Shown here piece after piece: positions 1 through 4,791 of a stretch of DNA of 5,047 nucleotides. The first letter of the stretch is position 1. Every line of letters starts with the position of its first letter. The stretch is from NCBI GenBank assembly GCA_002403445.1, contig DHHU01000073.1, positions 9,744 to 14,790 on the forward strand, given 5' to 3'. The notes below the pieces were generated by a model. The model ran no database searches. It saw only the letters and a list, made by a program, of their open reading frames with translations, and was not told the origin of the DNA. The stretch comes from Salinisphaeraceae bacterium UBA4764. GTDB lineage: Bacteria > Pseudomonadota > Gammaproteobacteria > Nevskiales > Salinisphaeraceae. Position numbers and translations under genes: made by a program.

Positions 1-50
1 TACCAGCCCATTGGCCAATAATCAGCCGATCATGGCGTTAACACATTCCG

Positions 51-77
51 TTGAAGGCACGTTGCTCTGTCTATAAA
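51..77 (+). promoter_or_regulatory. Possible promoter just upstream of the DUF202 gene
   Basis: TTGAAG (51-56) and TATAAA (72-77) resemble -35 and -10 boxes but are only 15 bases apart, shorter than the usual 16-18. Transcription would begin at about 84-86, almost on the ATG at 86, which would give a leaderless mRNA. In keeping with this, no Shine-Dalgarno sequence is visible before the ATG. The match is weak and the true promoter may lie outside the window. Confidence 0.2.
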
Positions 78-85
78 AGTCGTTC

Positions 86-547
86 ATGAGTAGCCCGCCC
101 CCGGATACAACGGAGTCGGAAAGTATCCGACAGCAGCGCCGACTGCTGGGCCTTTCGTTACAGCGTACGCGCCAATCGGCTGAACGCTGTTACCAGAATG
201 CCGAGCAAACACTCTCGTCATGGGTTCGCAGTGCCCTTGCTTTGATGGTGCTCGGTATGGGCATCGACCGTTTCGGTCTTTTTTTGCACCATTTGCCCAA
301 CAACGCCCCTAGTGCGCCGGTTGAAGCCGACGTGCTATCTAGGATCGTAGCGATGGCGCTGGTCGGAGCCGGCACGCTGATCGCGGTTGCCAGCAGTCTC
401 CGATTTCATGCCTATGCCCGCGTCTATTCACGCGATTATCGGATTCCGGCCAACCCCCAACCCTCTCTGACGCGATTTTTCGCCTATATGGTGGTCTGTT
501 TTGGCTTGTGTCTATTTTCCATCATGCTGTTTATCGTTGTTTTATAG
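86..547 (+). CDS. DUF202 / YidH-family inner-membrane protein
   Basis: The 153-residue product matches the DUF202 family, small inner-membrane proteins typified by E. coli YidH, whose biochemical role is not established. The family signature is visible at residues 40-66: E-x-T-L-x-x-W-V-R-S-A-L-A-L followed by D-R-F-G-L-F at 61-66. A second conserved stretch, R-I-V-A-M-A-L-V-G-A-G (86-96), leads into S-L-R-F-H-A-Y (104-110). Three membrane segments are likely at about 48-68, 85-104 and 130-153; the third ends at the C-terminus. The first 45 residues are polar and rich in Q, R and S, making the protein longer than YidH (about 115 aa). The ATG at 86 has no clear ribosome binding site, so the start is the least certain part. 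It stands alone; the next plus-strand candidate is more than 4 kb away. The family call is firm, the function unknown. Confidence 0.85.
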   Translation: MSSPPPDTTESESIRQQRRLLGLSLQRTRQSAERCYQNAEQTLSSWVRSALALMVLGMGIDRFGLFLHHLPNNAPSAPVEADVLSRIVAMALVGAGTLIAVASSLRFHAYARVYSRDYRIPANPQPSLTRFFAYMVVCFGLCLFSIMLFIVVL

Positions 548-787
548 AACATAGAGATGAAACCTCAAAACTTGACGTTAAGCCTTTGCTGTTTAAATTT
601 TATGAGATTGGAGACGTCCCCAGTTTTTTCTAAGACTCGTGGTTTATCACCCGCTACCCGGATTGATTCCGAGAATACATCGCGAAAAAACGACATATGG
701 CGCTAGACATCTAACACCTTTCAAACCGCTCGCTTCTGAAATTGAAGGGTCAAATAGGGATAGATCTAAAACCCAGTACCCAATCAC
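548..787. other. Intergenic stretch without a convincing gene
   Basis: No family is recognisable here on either strand. The best open frame is a minus-strand ATG at 696-694 running to a TGA at 567-565 (43 codons). Its product begins MSFFRDVFSE and is hydrophilic. It has no Shine-Dalgarno sequence and an in-frame stop three codons upstream of the ATG, so it is probably chance. An imperfect palindrome (CTTGACGTTAAG) lies shortly after the DUF202 stop, but no hairpin followed by a T-tract is seen there, so that gene has no obvious intrinsic terminator. Confidence 0.5.
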
Positions 788-1162
788 TCAAGTACTGGAG
801 TCTCCATCATCACTTGTGCAGATCAATTCCACATAGATCCAAAATCCTAAAAATATCCCATAGGCGGCCAATACAAACCCGTAAGCCGCCTGCTGAAGAG
901 GGTTAAAGACGCCATAGCCTGCCAAAACCGCAAACCAGCGATGCCGAAAAAAAGGCGCTTTGGCTGTCAGGCAGCCCCAGATACATCGAATAGCTCCCTC
1001 CGATCTCGGTTAGACCGGCGAGCACAATCTACGCCAGTCAAGCATCAGCGCTAATACTCCTTTTAACTCGAAACCCTTGATCAGCATTTGAGTATGGCTG
1101 GAATTCAGGACGAAACGGCCAAGGACAGACATTCTTAACCACCCAACAAGGGGCGGCCTGCA
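788..1162 (-). pseudogene. Interrupted membrane-protein gene remnant
   Basis: Read on the minus strand, one frame runs from just after a stop at 1165-1163 to a TGA at 790-788, broken only by a TAA at 1012-1010. An ATG at 1132-1130 gives 40 codons before that stop; 73 sense codons follow. The second half is strikingly protein-like: a basic stretch with K-A-P-F-F-R-H-R-W, then about 40 mostly hydrophobic residues, including G-Y-G-V-F-N-P-L-Q-Q-A-A-Y-G and F-L-G-F-W-I-Y-V-E-L, consistent with two membrane helices, then an acidic tail (S-D-D-G-D-S-S-T). The upstream half stays in the same frame, which suggests one gene cut by a nonsense mutation rather than two chance frames. No Shine-Dalgarno sequence precedes the ATG, so the 5' end may be missing. 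I do not recognise the family. A C-terminal piece of a membrane transferase is possible but is inference. Chance remains an alternative. Confidence 0.4.
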
Positions 1163-1279
1163 TTAGCAAAAAGCCAATGCGTAATCAAAAAAACGATTAT
1201 TTGTCACAGCTTGATCGTTAGACGTATGACGCCCTAGCCGAGAACCGGCAAGAGGTTAGCCACCTATCTATAACGTTTT
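1163..1279. other. Short stretch with nothing identified
   Basis: No complete gene, RNA or strong repeat was found. The frame of the neighbouring remnant continues upstream here beyond its stop at 1165-1163 with some open sequence, but nothing recognisable, so the remnant could once have extended into this stretch. Confidence 0.4.
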
Positions 1280-1381
1280 TTAATCAAATATCGTCGGTCT
1301 AAGTGGCAGTTTCCGATTCGAATAAATCAAGGCCGTCCCAATGATCAGCACCCACGATGCGATTTTTATGCACGTCCTCAT
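1280..1381 (-). CDS. Possible small single-span membrane protein (33 aa) or truncated gene start
   Basis: An ATG at 1381-1379 opens 33 codons ending in TAA at 1282-1280. The product has the layout of a small membrane protein: M-R-T-C-I-K, then a hydrophobic run I-A-S-W-V-L-I-I-G-T-A-L-I-Y, then a basic polar tail N-R-K-L-P-L-R-P. AAGG lies three bases before the ATG, a short but usable ribosome binding site. It lies downstream of, and in the same direction as, the Hsp20 pair, but beyond their terminator. It could be a genuine small protein, the 5' stub of a larger membrane gene whose remainder has decayed, or chance. I recognise no family with confidence. Confidence 0.3.
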   Translation of the reverse strand: MRTCIKIASWVLIIGTALIYSNRKLPLRPTIFD

Positions 1382-1382
1382 G

Positions 1383-1406
1383 AACCTTTTTTTTCGAGAA
1401 AAGGTT
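1383..1406. repeat. Inverted repeat covering the ribosome binding site of the small ORF
   Basis: AACCTTTT (1383-1390) and AAAAGGTT (1399-1406) are perfect 8-base inverted repeats around an 8-base loop. On the minus strand the AAGG in the downstream arm is the only ribosome binding site candidate for the ATG at 1381, so the hairpin would hide it. The stem is mostly A-T and therefore weak. No T-tract follows on the plus strand, so a plus-strand terminator is unlikely. Confidence 0.4.
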
Positions 1407-1442
1407 GGCTCGCAGAACCCCGAACTCATTGAAAACCGCAAG

Positions 1443-1472
1443 AAAAAACCGGGTGGGCGAACCTGACCCGGT
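1443..1472 (-). terminator. Rho-independent terminator of the Hsp20 operon
   Basis: On the minus strand ACCGGGT (1472-1466) and ACCCGGT (1454-1448) form a perfect 7-base-pair GC-rich stem with an 11-base loop. The transcript then runs into a T-tract (1448-1443), the standard intrinsic terminator layout. It lies about 34 bases after the stop codon of the second Hsp20 gene. Confidence 0.8.
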
Positions 1473-1505
1473 CAATCCAGTAACGGCTATGCAACAAAGT
1501 ACGGC

Positions 1506-1901
1506 TTATTTGACTTCGATTCGTCTTGTTCTAGACGCAGCCTTCTTGGGCAGCCTGACCGTCAATACCCCGAGATTCATGGTCGCTTCGATATTGTCGG
1601 CATCAAGGTCCTGACCTACCGTGAAGGTCCGACGATAGCGGCTGCCACGGATATCCGCGGACCAGGCCGTTAAGTTGTCCGGCATATCGATCCCGATCGG
1701 CCCTTCAATGACCAGCTCCTGATTCTGCAGCTCAATGTCCAGATCATCCGAGGACACACCCGGCATGTCCGCGGTCAGTGTGATGCCATCGCCGTCTTCA
1801 TACAGATCTACTACAGGCGTTAGAAACGGCGCGGCGTTGGCGCTGCGCTCGGTCGGTGCGGTTTGGTTGCGTACATCCATGTCCTGTTTGGTCGCACTCA
1901 T
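1506..1901 (-). CDS. Hsp20/alpha-crystallin small heat-shock protein (distal gene)
   Basis: This 131-residue protein is a small heat-shock protein, an ATP-independent holdase that binds unfolding proteins in the cytoplasm as an oligomer until ATP-dependent chaperones refold them. The alpha-crystallin domain spans about residues 28-120. V-D-L-Y-E-D-G-D-G (31-39) and T-A-D-M-P-G-V (43-49) mark its early strands. A106-T-M-N-L-G111-V-L is the conserved A-x-x-x-x-G-V-L motif. The C-terminal I-E-V at 128-130 is the I-x-I/V motif that docks onto a neighbouring subunit. The polar N-terminal arm is short (about 27 residues). The chosen ATG at 1901-1899 lies eight bases after GGAGG; longer starts at 1910 (GTG) and 1907 (ATG) would overlap or touch that site. 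It follows the other Hsp20 gene by 21 bases and is followed by a terminator. It is diverged from its partner, suggesting mixed oligomers or divided roles (inference). Confidence 0.92.
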   Translation of the reverse strand: MSATKQDMDVRNQTAPTERSANAAPFLTPVVDLYEDGDGITLTADMPGVSSDDLDIELQNQELVIEGPIGIDMPDNLTAWSADIRGSRYRRTFTVGQDLDADNIEATMNLGVLTVRLPKKAASRTRRIEVK

Positions 1902-1914
1902 GTTCATCACCTCC
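1902..1914 (-). promoter_or_regulatory. Strong ribosome binding site of the distal Hsp20 gene
   Basis: On the minus strand GGAGGTGAT (1914-1906) is a nine-base complement of the canonical 16S rRNA 3' tail. GGAGG ends eight bases before the ATG at 1901, ideal spacing. The in-frame GTG at 1910-1908 and ATG at 1907-1905 overlap or abut the site and are poor starts. The same module precedes the proximal Hsp20 gene. Confidence 0.85.
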
Positions 1915-1922
1915 CAATCAAA

Positions 1923-2387
1923 TTATTCGGCCTTGACCGTAATCTTGCGAGGCTGGGTTTCGGCACTCTTGGGCAGCTTAATGTGAATGACACCGTTTTC
2001 TGCCTTGGCTTCCACGTTTTCCGAATCAATGCTTTCGGGCAGAGACACCATTTTGGAAAACTCGCCAGTGAACCGCTCTTGGCGATACCAGTTGCGTTCT
2101 CGATTGGCCTTGTCGTTGTTAGCTTCCGTCTGGCGCGTGCCATGAATGTTCAGCCTGTTGCCCTGCAGGCTGATATCCAGATCCTTGGCCTCCAGACCCG
2201 GGGCTAAGGCATAGACGTGAACCTCCTGATCGGTTTCACCGACATTCACCAGGGGAAAGCCGCTCGCTGCTGCAGAGCGGAAAAAATTTTGACCATCCGG
2301 CAACCCCATCAAGGTATTAAGGTCTTGGCGCAGTTGGTCGAGGCCTGTAAAGGCAGGCAATCCCATGTCCCAGAATTCCTCGAACAT
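1923..2387 (-). CDS. Hsp20/alpha-crystallin small heat-shock protein (promoter-proximal gene)
   Basis: The 154-residue product is a small heat-shock protein of the same holdase class as its neighbour. The N-terminal arm (about 1-44) is aromatic and amphipathic (F-E-E-F-W near the start, N-F-F-R at 34-37), typical of substrate-binding arms. The alpha-crystallin domain covers about 45-141. Conserved points are V-Y-A-L-A-P-G-L (58-65), the W-Y-R-Q-E-R-F-T-G-E-F segment (100-110), V-S-L-P-E-S-I (114-120) and A127-K-A-E-N131-G-V-I, the A-x-x-x-n-G-V-L motif with Ile for Leu. I149-T-V is the C-terminal I-x-I/V docking motif. The ATG at 2387-2385 is preferred because GGAGG lies eight bases upstream; GTG 2396 and ATG 2393 overlap or crowd it. 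It is the first gene of a two-gene unit under a heat-shock-like promoter. Length and motifs are normal for the class. Confidence 0.93.
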   Translation of the reverse strand: MFEEFWDMGLPAFTGLDQLRQDLNTLMGLPDGQNFFRSAAASGFPLVNVGETDQEVHVYALAPGLEAKDLDISLQGNRLNIHGTRQTEANNDKANRERNWYRQERFTGEFSKMVSLPESIDSENVEAKAENGVIHIKLPKSAETQPRKITVKAE

Positions 2388-2400
2388 AAGCATCACCTCC
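2388..2400 (-). promoter_or_regulatory. Strong ribosome binding site of the proximal Hsp20 gene
   Basis: GGAGGTGAT (2400-2392, minus strand) is a nine-base complement of the canonical 16S rRNA tail, and GGAGG is eight bases from the ATG at 2387. The 13 bases before each Hsp20 ATG share GGAGGTGATG and differ only in the last three bases (CTT here, AAC at the distal gene). Confidence 0.85.
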
Positions 2401-2429
2401 TAGTTAAGCGACATCATTTTTCATAGATC

Positions 2430-2458
2430 TTAATATGATTCTCTGTTCAGTTTTCAAG
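2430..2458 (-). promoter_or_regulatory. Heat-shock (sigma-32-like) promoter of the Hsp20 operon
   Basis: On the minus strand CTTGAAA (2458-2452) is an exact match to the sigma-32 -35 element. Eleven bases later AATCATAT (2440-2433) matches only the CAT-x-T part of the CCCCATxT -10 box. The same DNA also fits a sigma-70 promoter: TTGAAA, 16 bases, TATTAA (2435-2430). Either gives a start near 2424 and a leader of about 37 bases. AGATCT palindromes at 2425-2430 and 2457-2462 flank the core. I saw no strong hairpin in the leader that would hide the ribosome binding site, so an RNA thermometer is not evident. Confidence 0.6.
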
Positions 2459-2542
2459 ATCTCATAGACGCTAAAAACAGGCTAGAATCGCCTTAGCCAG
2501 ATCATGTTCTGAATAAATAAGAACTCGATTATGAGCTGGTAT

Positions 2543-2686
2543 TTACTCCACGTGCATCTTCGGAATCGGCAGGGGCGGAGCACCGCTCCGCAGCTGGCCT
2601 TCGGCGACGCCGAGCTCCACTTCCGGCACGTAAATGCCCCTGGGCTTTCCGTCAGCGAGCCGCCAACGATTCAAGCATGCTTAAAA
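2543..2686 (-). pseudogene. Possible C-terminal coding fragment, unrecognised
   Basis: A minus-strand frame opens after a stop just beyond 2686 and ends in TAA at 2545-2543 (about 47 codons). Its later part reads naturally as protein: R-G-I-Y-V-P-E-V-E-L-G-V-A-E-G-Q-L, then G-A-P-P-L-P-I-P-K. Third codon positions there are almost all G or C, well above the surrounding DNA. There is no start with a ribosome binding site, and the upstream end runs into the transposase remnant, which is on the other strand. I do not recognise the family. It may be a truncated gene end cut by the insertion; chance in a GC-rich patch is the alternative. Confidence 0.25.
2575..2613. repeat. Two adjacent tight hairpins in a GC-rich patch
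   Basis: GCGGAGC-ACC-GCTCCGC (2575-2591) is a perfect 7-base-pair stem with a three-base loop. Nine bases later TCGGCG-A-CGCCGA (2601-2613) is a second perfect 6+6 inverted repeat with one central base. No T-tract follows on either strand, so they are not ordinary terminators. They could mark the end of a lost mobile element or simply reflect codon use in the minus-strand fragment. Confidence 0.45.
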
Positions 2687-2868
2687 CGGGGTCACAAAAC
2701 GAAAAATGTTTCGAACTGGCAGTAGGAAACCCCGCCAAGGCCAAAGCGGTCCAGCAGGAATCTAAGCAATACTCGGATTGGATAGGCGAAACTCGCGCCG
2801 ATGCGAACAGGCCTTCGATGCCTTTGTCAGCGCCTTGATCTAAGGCGACAAGGTCACTCACATCGCTC
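2666..2868 (+). mobile_element. Frameshifted remnant of an IS256-family (mutator-type) transposase
   Basis: Three pieces in successive frames line up, in order, with an internal segment of IS256-family DDE transposases. Frame 1 has H-K-T-K-N-V-S-N (2693-2716), matching the family's H-K-T-A-N-V-L-N, and stops at TAG 2723. Frame 2 from 2728 reads N-P-A-K-A-K-A-V-Q-Q and continues to D-W-I-G-E-T-R-A-D-A (ending 2805), matching the P-K-A-K and W-M-A-E-T-R regions. Frame 3 from 2805 reads E-Q-A-F-D-A-F-V-S-A-L, matching A-E-K-A-F-D-x-F-V, and hits TAA at 2841; a few more residues (G-D-K-V-T-H-I-A-R) follow before a TGA. The family normally exceeds 380 aa, so only a central piece of about 65 residues survives, and the DNA-binding region, the first catalytic residues and both terminal repeats are missing. 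It is non-functional. The family match is from memory of the consensus, not a search. Confidence 0.72.
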
Positions 2869-2919
2869 GGTGACCTGACGTTTACCAGACCGCAGCTTCA
2901 TGCAGTGATCGATACTGTG

Positions 2920-4278
2920 TCACCGGGTCATCCAAGACCGACTGCGCAATGTACACGCCGCATAGGGCAAGATCCACCACAGCGCGATCATGGCACAGTA
3001 CGCATAGATACTAGCGTATAAGCAGCGCCAAGACGGATCACTGCGGAGGTAGTAAAGCACCGGCAAGATGGACATGAGTGTTAAACCGATCATGAACAAT
3101 GGAATGATTCCCGGATTGAAAAGCGCAGTCCACACCGCTATAGCCGTCACAAAATAGCGTAAGCAGTAGTGAACATCAGTGATAGTCTTATCGACTAGCG
3201 CAGCGATACGCGGTTTAATTGGGCGTTTCCAGATAATGTATCCGATAAAACGGATTTCCTCTCGTACAAAACCGCGGTACCAGCGAAGAAACATCCTGCA
3301 CAGGCCCGAGTATCTGACGGGAACGAGTGTGTGCACAACCGCGTTGCTCTGGTAAACGATATCCAATCCCAATCCCAGGATGTAATTGCTCAATGCACGG
3401 TCTTCACCATGGATGCAAGAGGCACCCAGAAAACGCTGTTCAAACCAAGATTCGAGAACCGAGTGAATTGCGGATATTCGGTAGGCGGAAAGGGCACCCG
3501 GGCAGCAATAAACGTTGCGATATCGCGATTGAGCAGTACGTACGAAGTCAAAAGACAAAATATAGGCAACATGCAGCATGCGCGGTATCAGGCCGGCATC
3601 CAGATTATGAACCAATACTTTTCCAGAGACAGCGCCAACTTTAGGATCAGCGAATGGACTGACGATTGCCAGCAGTGTGTCGGCTTCAATAATGCTGTCC
3701 GAATCGACACTCACCGCGATCTCGCCTGAAGCCTTTTTGAATGCCTCCCTCAATGCGGCTTTTTTGCCCCGGTTTTCTTCAAAGCGCAATACGGTGATCG
3801 CATCTCTGTACTGCTCGCGGACAGCACTGATGTAGCGCCAGGTATCGTCTGTGCTCCCGTCGTCGATGACGATGATCTGCAAGCGGTCTCGCGGATAGTT
3901 GGCGTTAATGACGGACACCAGCGAGTTTTTGATCATGGCGCCTTCGTTATAGGCAGGGATTATGACCGTCAGCGGTGGAGCACTCTGACTCGTAGCCGGT
4001 GGATTGGCACGATACCCGTACCAAAGCACGGTTTTATAAGCGAGCAGTCCGAGCTCCAGGGAAGCCCAGCAGATTCCGAAGATAACCAGCGGTTGGTTCC
4101 AAGACGCCCAGAGACTAAGCCGGTGGCTTGGATCGGCCAAGCGGCCCATCATAAACAGCAGAAGAATCAGAATGATTGCGAGGGCGCCCAAAAGGAGGCC
4201 TCGCCGCAACATGCTCTCTTTGCGCCCCGGCAGTGCCTCGGTCCGGCAGGCAATACCCTGGCTGCCAATATCACTCAT
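2920..4278 (-). CDS. Membrane-bound GT2 glycosyltransferase, NodC/hyaluronan-synthase/PgaC-like
   Basis: The 452-residue protein resembles processive family-2 glycosyltransferases, which polymerise a UDP-sugar in the cytoplasm and thread the chain through the inner membrane. Membrane helices are likely at about 28-45 and 62-83. The catalytic domain follows: V-I-I-P-A-Y-N-E-G (105-113), D-D-G-S-T-D-D (139-145) for UDP binding, D192-S-D194 for the metal, the acceptor loop C-C-P-G-A-L-S-A-Y-R (258-267), and G-E-D (291-293) with the likely catalytic Asp. M329-F-L-R-W333 occupies the QxxRW position but lacks the Gln. Three helices close the protein (about 371-388, 390-410, 418-442) and it ends W-M-T-R, like the W-G-T-R end of NodC and hyaluronan synthases. 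The sugar cannot be read from sequence. No polysaccharide partner genes are in the window. Neither ATG 4278 nor ATG 4212 (residue 23, just before the first helix) has a good ribosome binding site; 4212 has AAAGAGAG nearby and may be the true start. Confidence 0.88.
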   Translation of the reverse strand: MSDIGSQGIACRTEALPGRKESMLRRGLLLGALAIILILLLFMMGRLADPSHRLSLWASWNQPLVIFGICWASLELGLLAYKTVLWYGYRANPPATSQSAPPLTVIIPAYNEGAMIKNSLVSVINANYPRDRLQIIVIDDGSTDDTWRYISAVREQYRDAITVLRFEENRGKKAALREAFKKASGEIAVSVDSDSIIEADTLLAIVSPFADPKVGAVSGKVLVHNLDAGLIPRMLHVAYILSFDFVRTAQSRYRNVYCCPGALSAYRISAIHSVLESWFEQRFLGASCIHGEDRALSNYILGLGLDIVYQSNAVVHTLVPVRYSGLCRMFLRWYRGFVREEIRFIGYIIWKRPIKPRIAALVDKTITDVHYCLRYFVTAIAVWTALFNPGIIPLFMIGLTLMSILPVLYYLRSDPSWRCLYASIYAYCAMIALWWILPYAACTLRSRSWMTR

Positions 4279-4294
4279 GTCGATATCACATGAG
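4274..4294. repeat. Perfect inverted repeat over the glycosyltransferase start codon
   Basis: CTCATGT (4274-4280) and ACATGAG (4288-4294) are perfect inverted repeats around CGATATC, which itself contains the palindrome GATATC. The left arm contains the first ATG of the glycosyltransferase gene (4278-4276). The layout suits a dimeric repressor site or a weak mRNA hairpin. If translation really begins at 4212, it would lie in the leader. Confidence 0.4.
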
Positions 4295-4676
4295 ACGATT
4301 GACTACCCCGGCAAGGATCAGGTTGTGCTAGCGATATCAAAACGTATTTCCTCGTGCCTCGCGAGTATAAGACGGCTGCGCCAGACTCTTGCCGCCTGCT
4401 GGTACCGCAGCAAGCCACGCGTATCGATTGCAGCAACAACAATTCGGGCGGGATCGCAAGCGCCTGAAAGTGGCGTAATAGGCGCAGTACGTACTTAATT
4501 CCGGATTTTTGAAATTTAAGGCATTTAAACGAGACCAGCCGGCATGCAACATGCATGTCCAAGATCGACATGACCCCCACACGCTGTTGGCTCGCGATCT
4601 TACTCCGGTCACGACGATATGTTCAATGTCTCTTGTGGCCCCTAGGCCAATATAAAGACTAGAAAATTGCTGATAA
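4295..4676. other. Gene-poor stretch upstream of the glycosyltransferase
   Basis: Several frames are open on both strands, but none has a ribosome binding site and a recognisable product. The most protein-like is a plus-strand frame from 4303 to the TGA at 4465-4467 (54 codons), which includes D-I-K-T-Y-F-L-V-P-R-E-Y-K-T and D-S-C-R-L-L-V-P-Q-Q. Its third codon positions are about two-thirds G or C, but it has no start codon and is preceded directly by a stop. It might be a decayed gene. Minus-strand frames reaching into 4580 and 4612 overlap the glycosyltransferase start and have unnatural composition. The glycosyltransferase promoter should lie here, but no convincing box pair was found. 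TGGCC-CCTA-GGCCA (4636-4649) is a small hairpin. Confidence 0.35.
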
Positions 4677-4697
4677 ATTTTAATGCTTTATTAAAAT
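4677..4697. repeat. AT-rich perfect inverted repeat
   Basis: ATTTTAAT (4677-4684) and ATTAAAAT (4690-4697) form a perfect 8-base inverted repeat around GCTTT, within an AT-rich tract of about 4650-4730. It lies about 95 bases before the possible lipoprotein start. It could be an operator or an upstream activating tract; as a terminator it would be weak because the stem has no G-C pairs. Confidence 0.35.
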
Positions 4698-4791
4698 CGA
4701 CTTTTGGATTTGGAGGGTTGGCTCATAATTTTGAGGAGCTGCCGAGAAAGTGGGCAACAGACCAGCAAGACACCACTAAAATTCCAAGGCT

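Noticed and set aside
10..19. Palindrome ATTGGCCAAT near the window start
   Set aside because: A single 10-base palindrome with no second copy or clear promoter relationship; not enough to call an operator.
639..836. A 65-codon plus-strand frame starting with GTG
   Set aside because: No ribosome binding site, no hydrophobic or domain pattern, and it overlaps the more convincing minus-strand membrane remnant.
1405..1614. A 69-codon plus-strand frame reaching into the distal Hsp20 gene
   Set aside because: It runs through the operon terminator and antisense to the Hsp20 C-terminus; no supported start or product.
2388..2424. RNA thermometer (ROSE or fourU type) in the Hsp20 leader
   Set aside because: I could not find a stretch in the leader that pairs convincingly with GGAGGTGAT; only a direct repeat of TGATG-CTTA-like sequence is visible.
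1735..2426. Plus-strand open frames opposite the Hsp20 genes
   Set aside because: They are antisense to two clear alpha-crystallin proteins with their own promoter, ribosome binding sites and terminator.
2652..2861. A 69-codon minus-strand open frame overlapping the transposase remnant
   Set aside because: The plus strand of the same bases matches IS256 transposase motifs in order, so this frame is a by-product; its composition is also unnatural.
3327..3729. Long plus-strand open frames of 105 and 132 codons inside the glycosyltransferase gene
   Set aside because: They are antisense to a protein with intact GT2 motifs, have no recognisable product and no good ribosome binding site.
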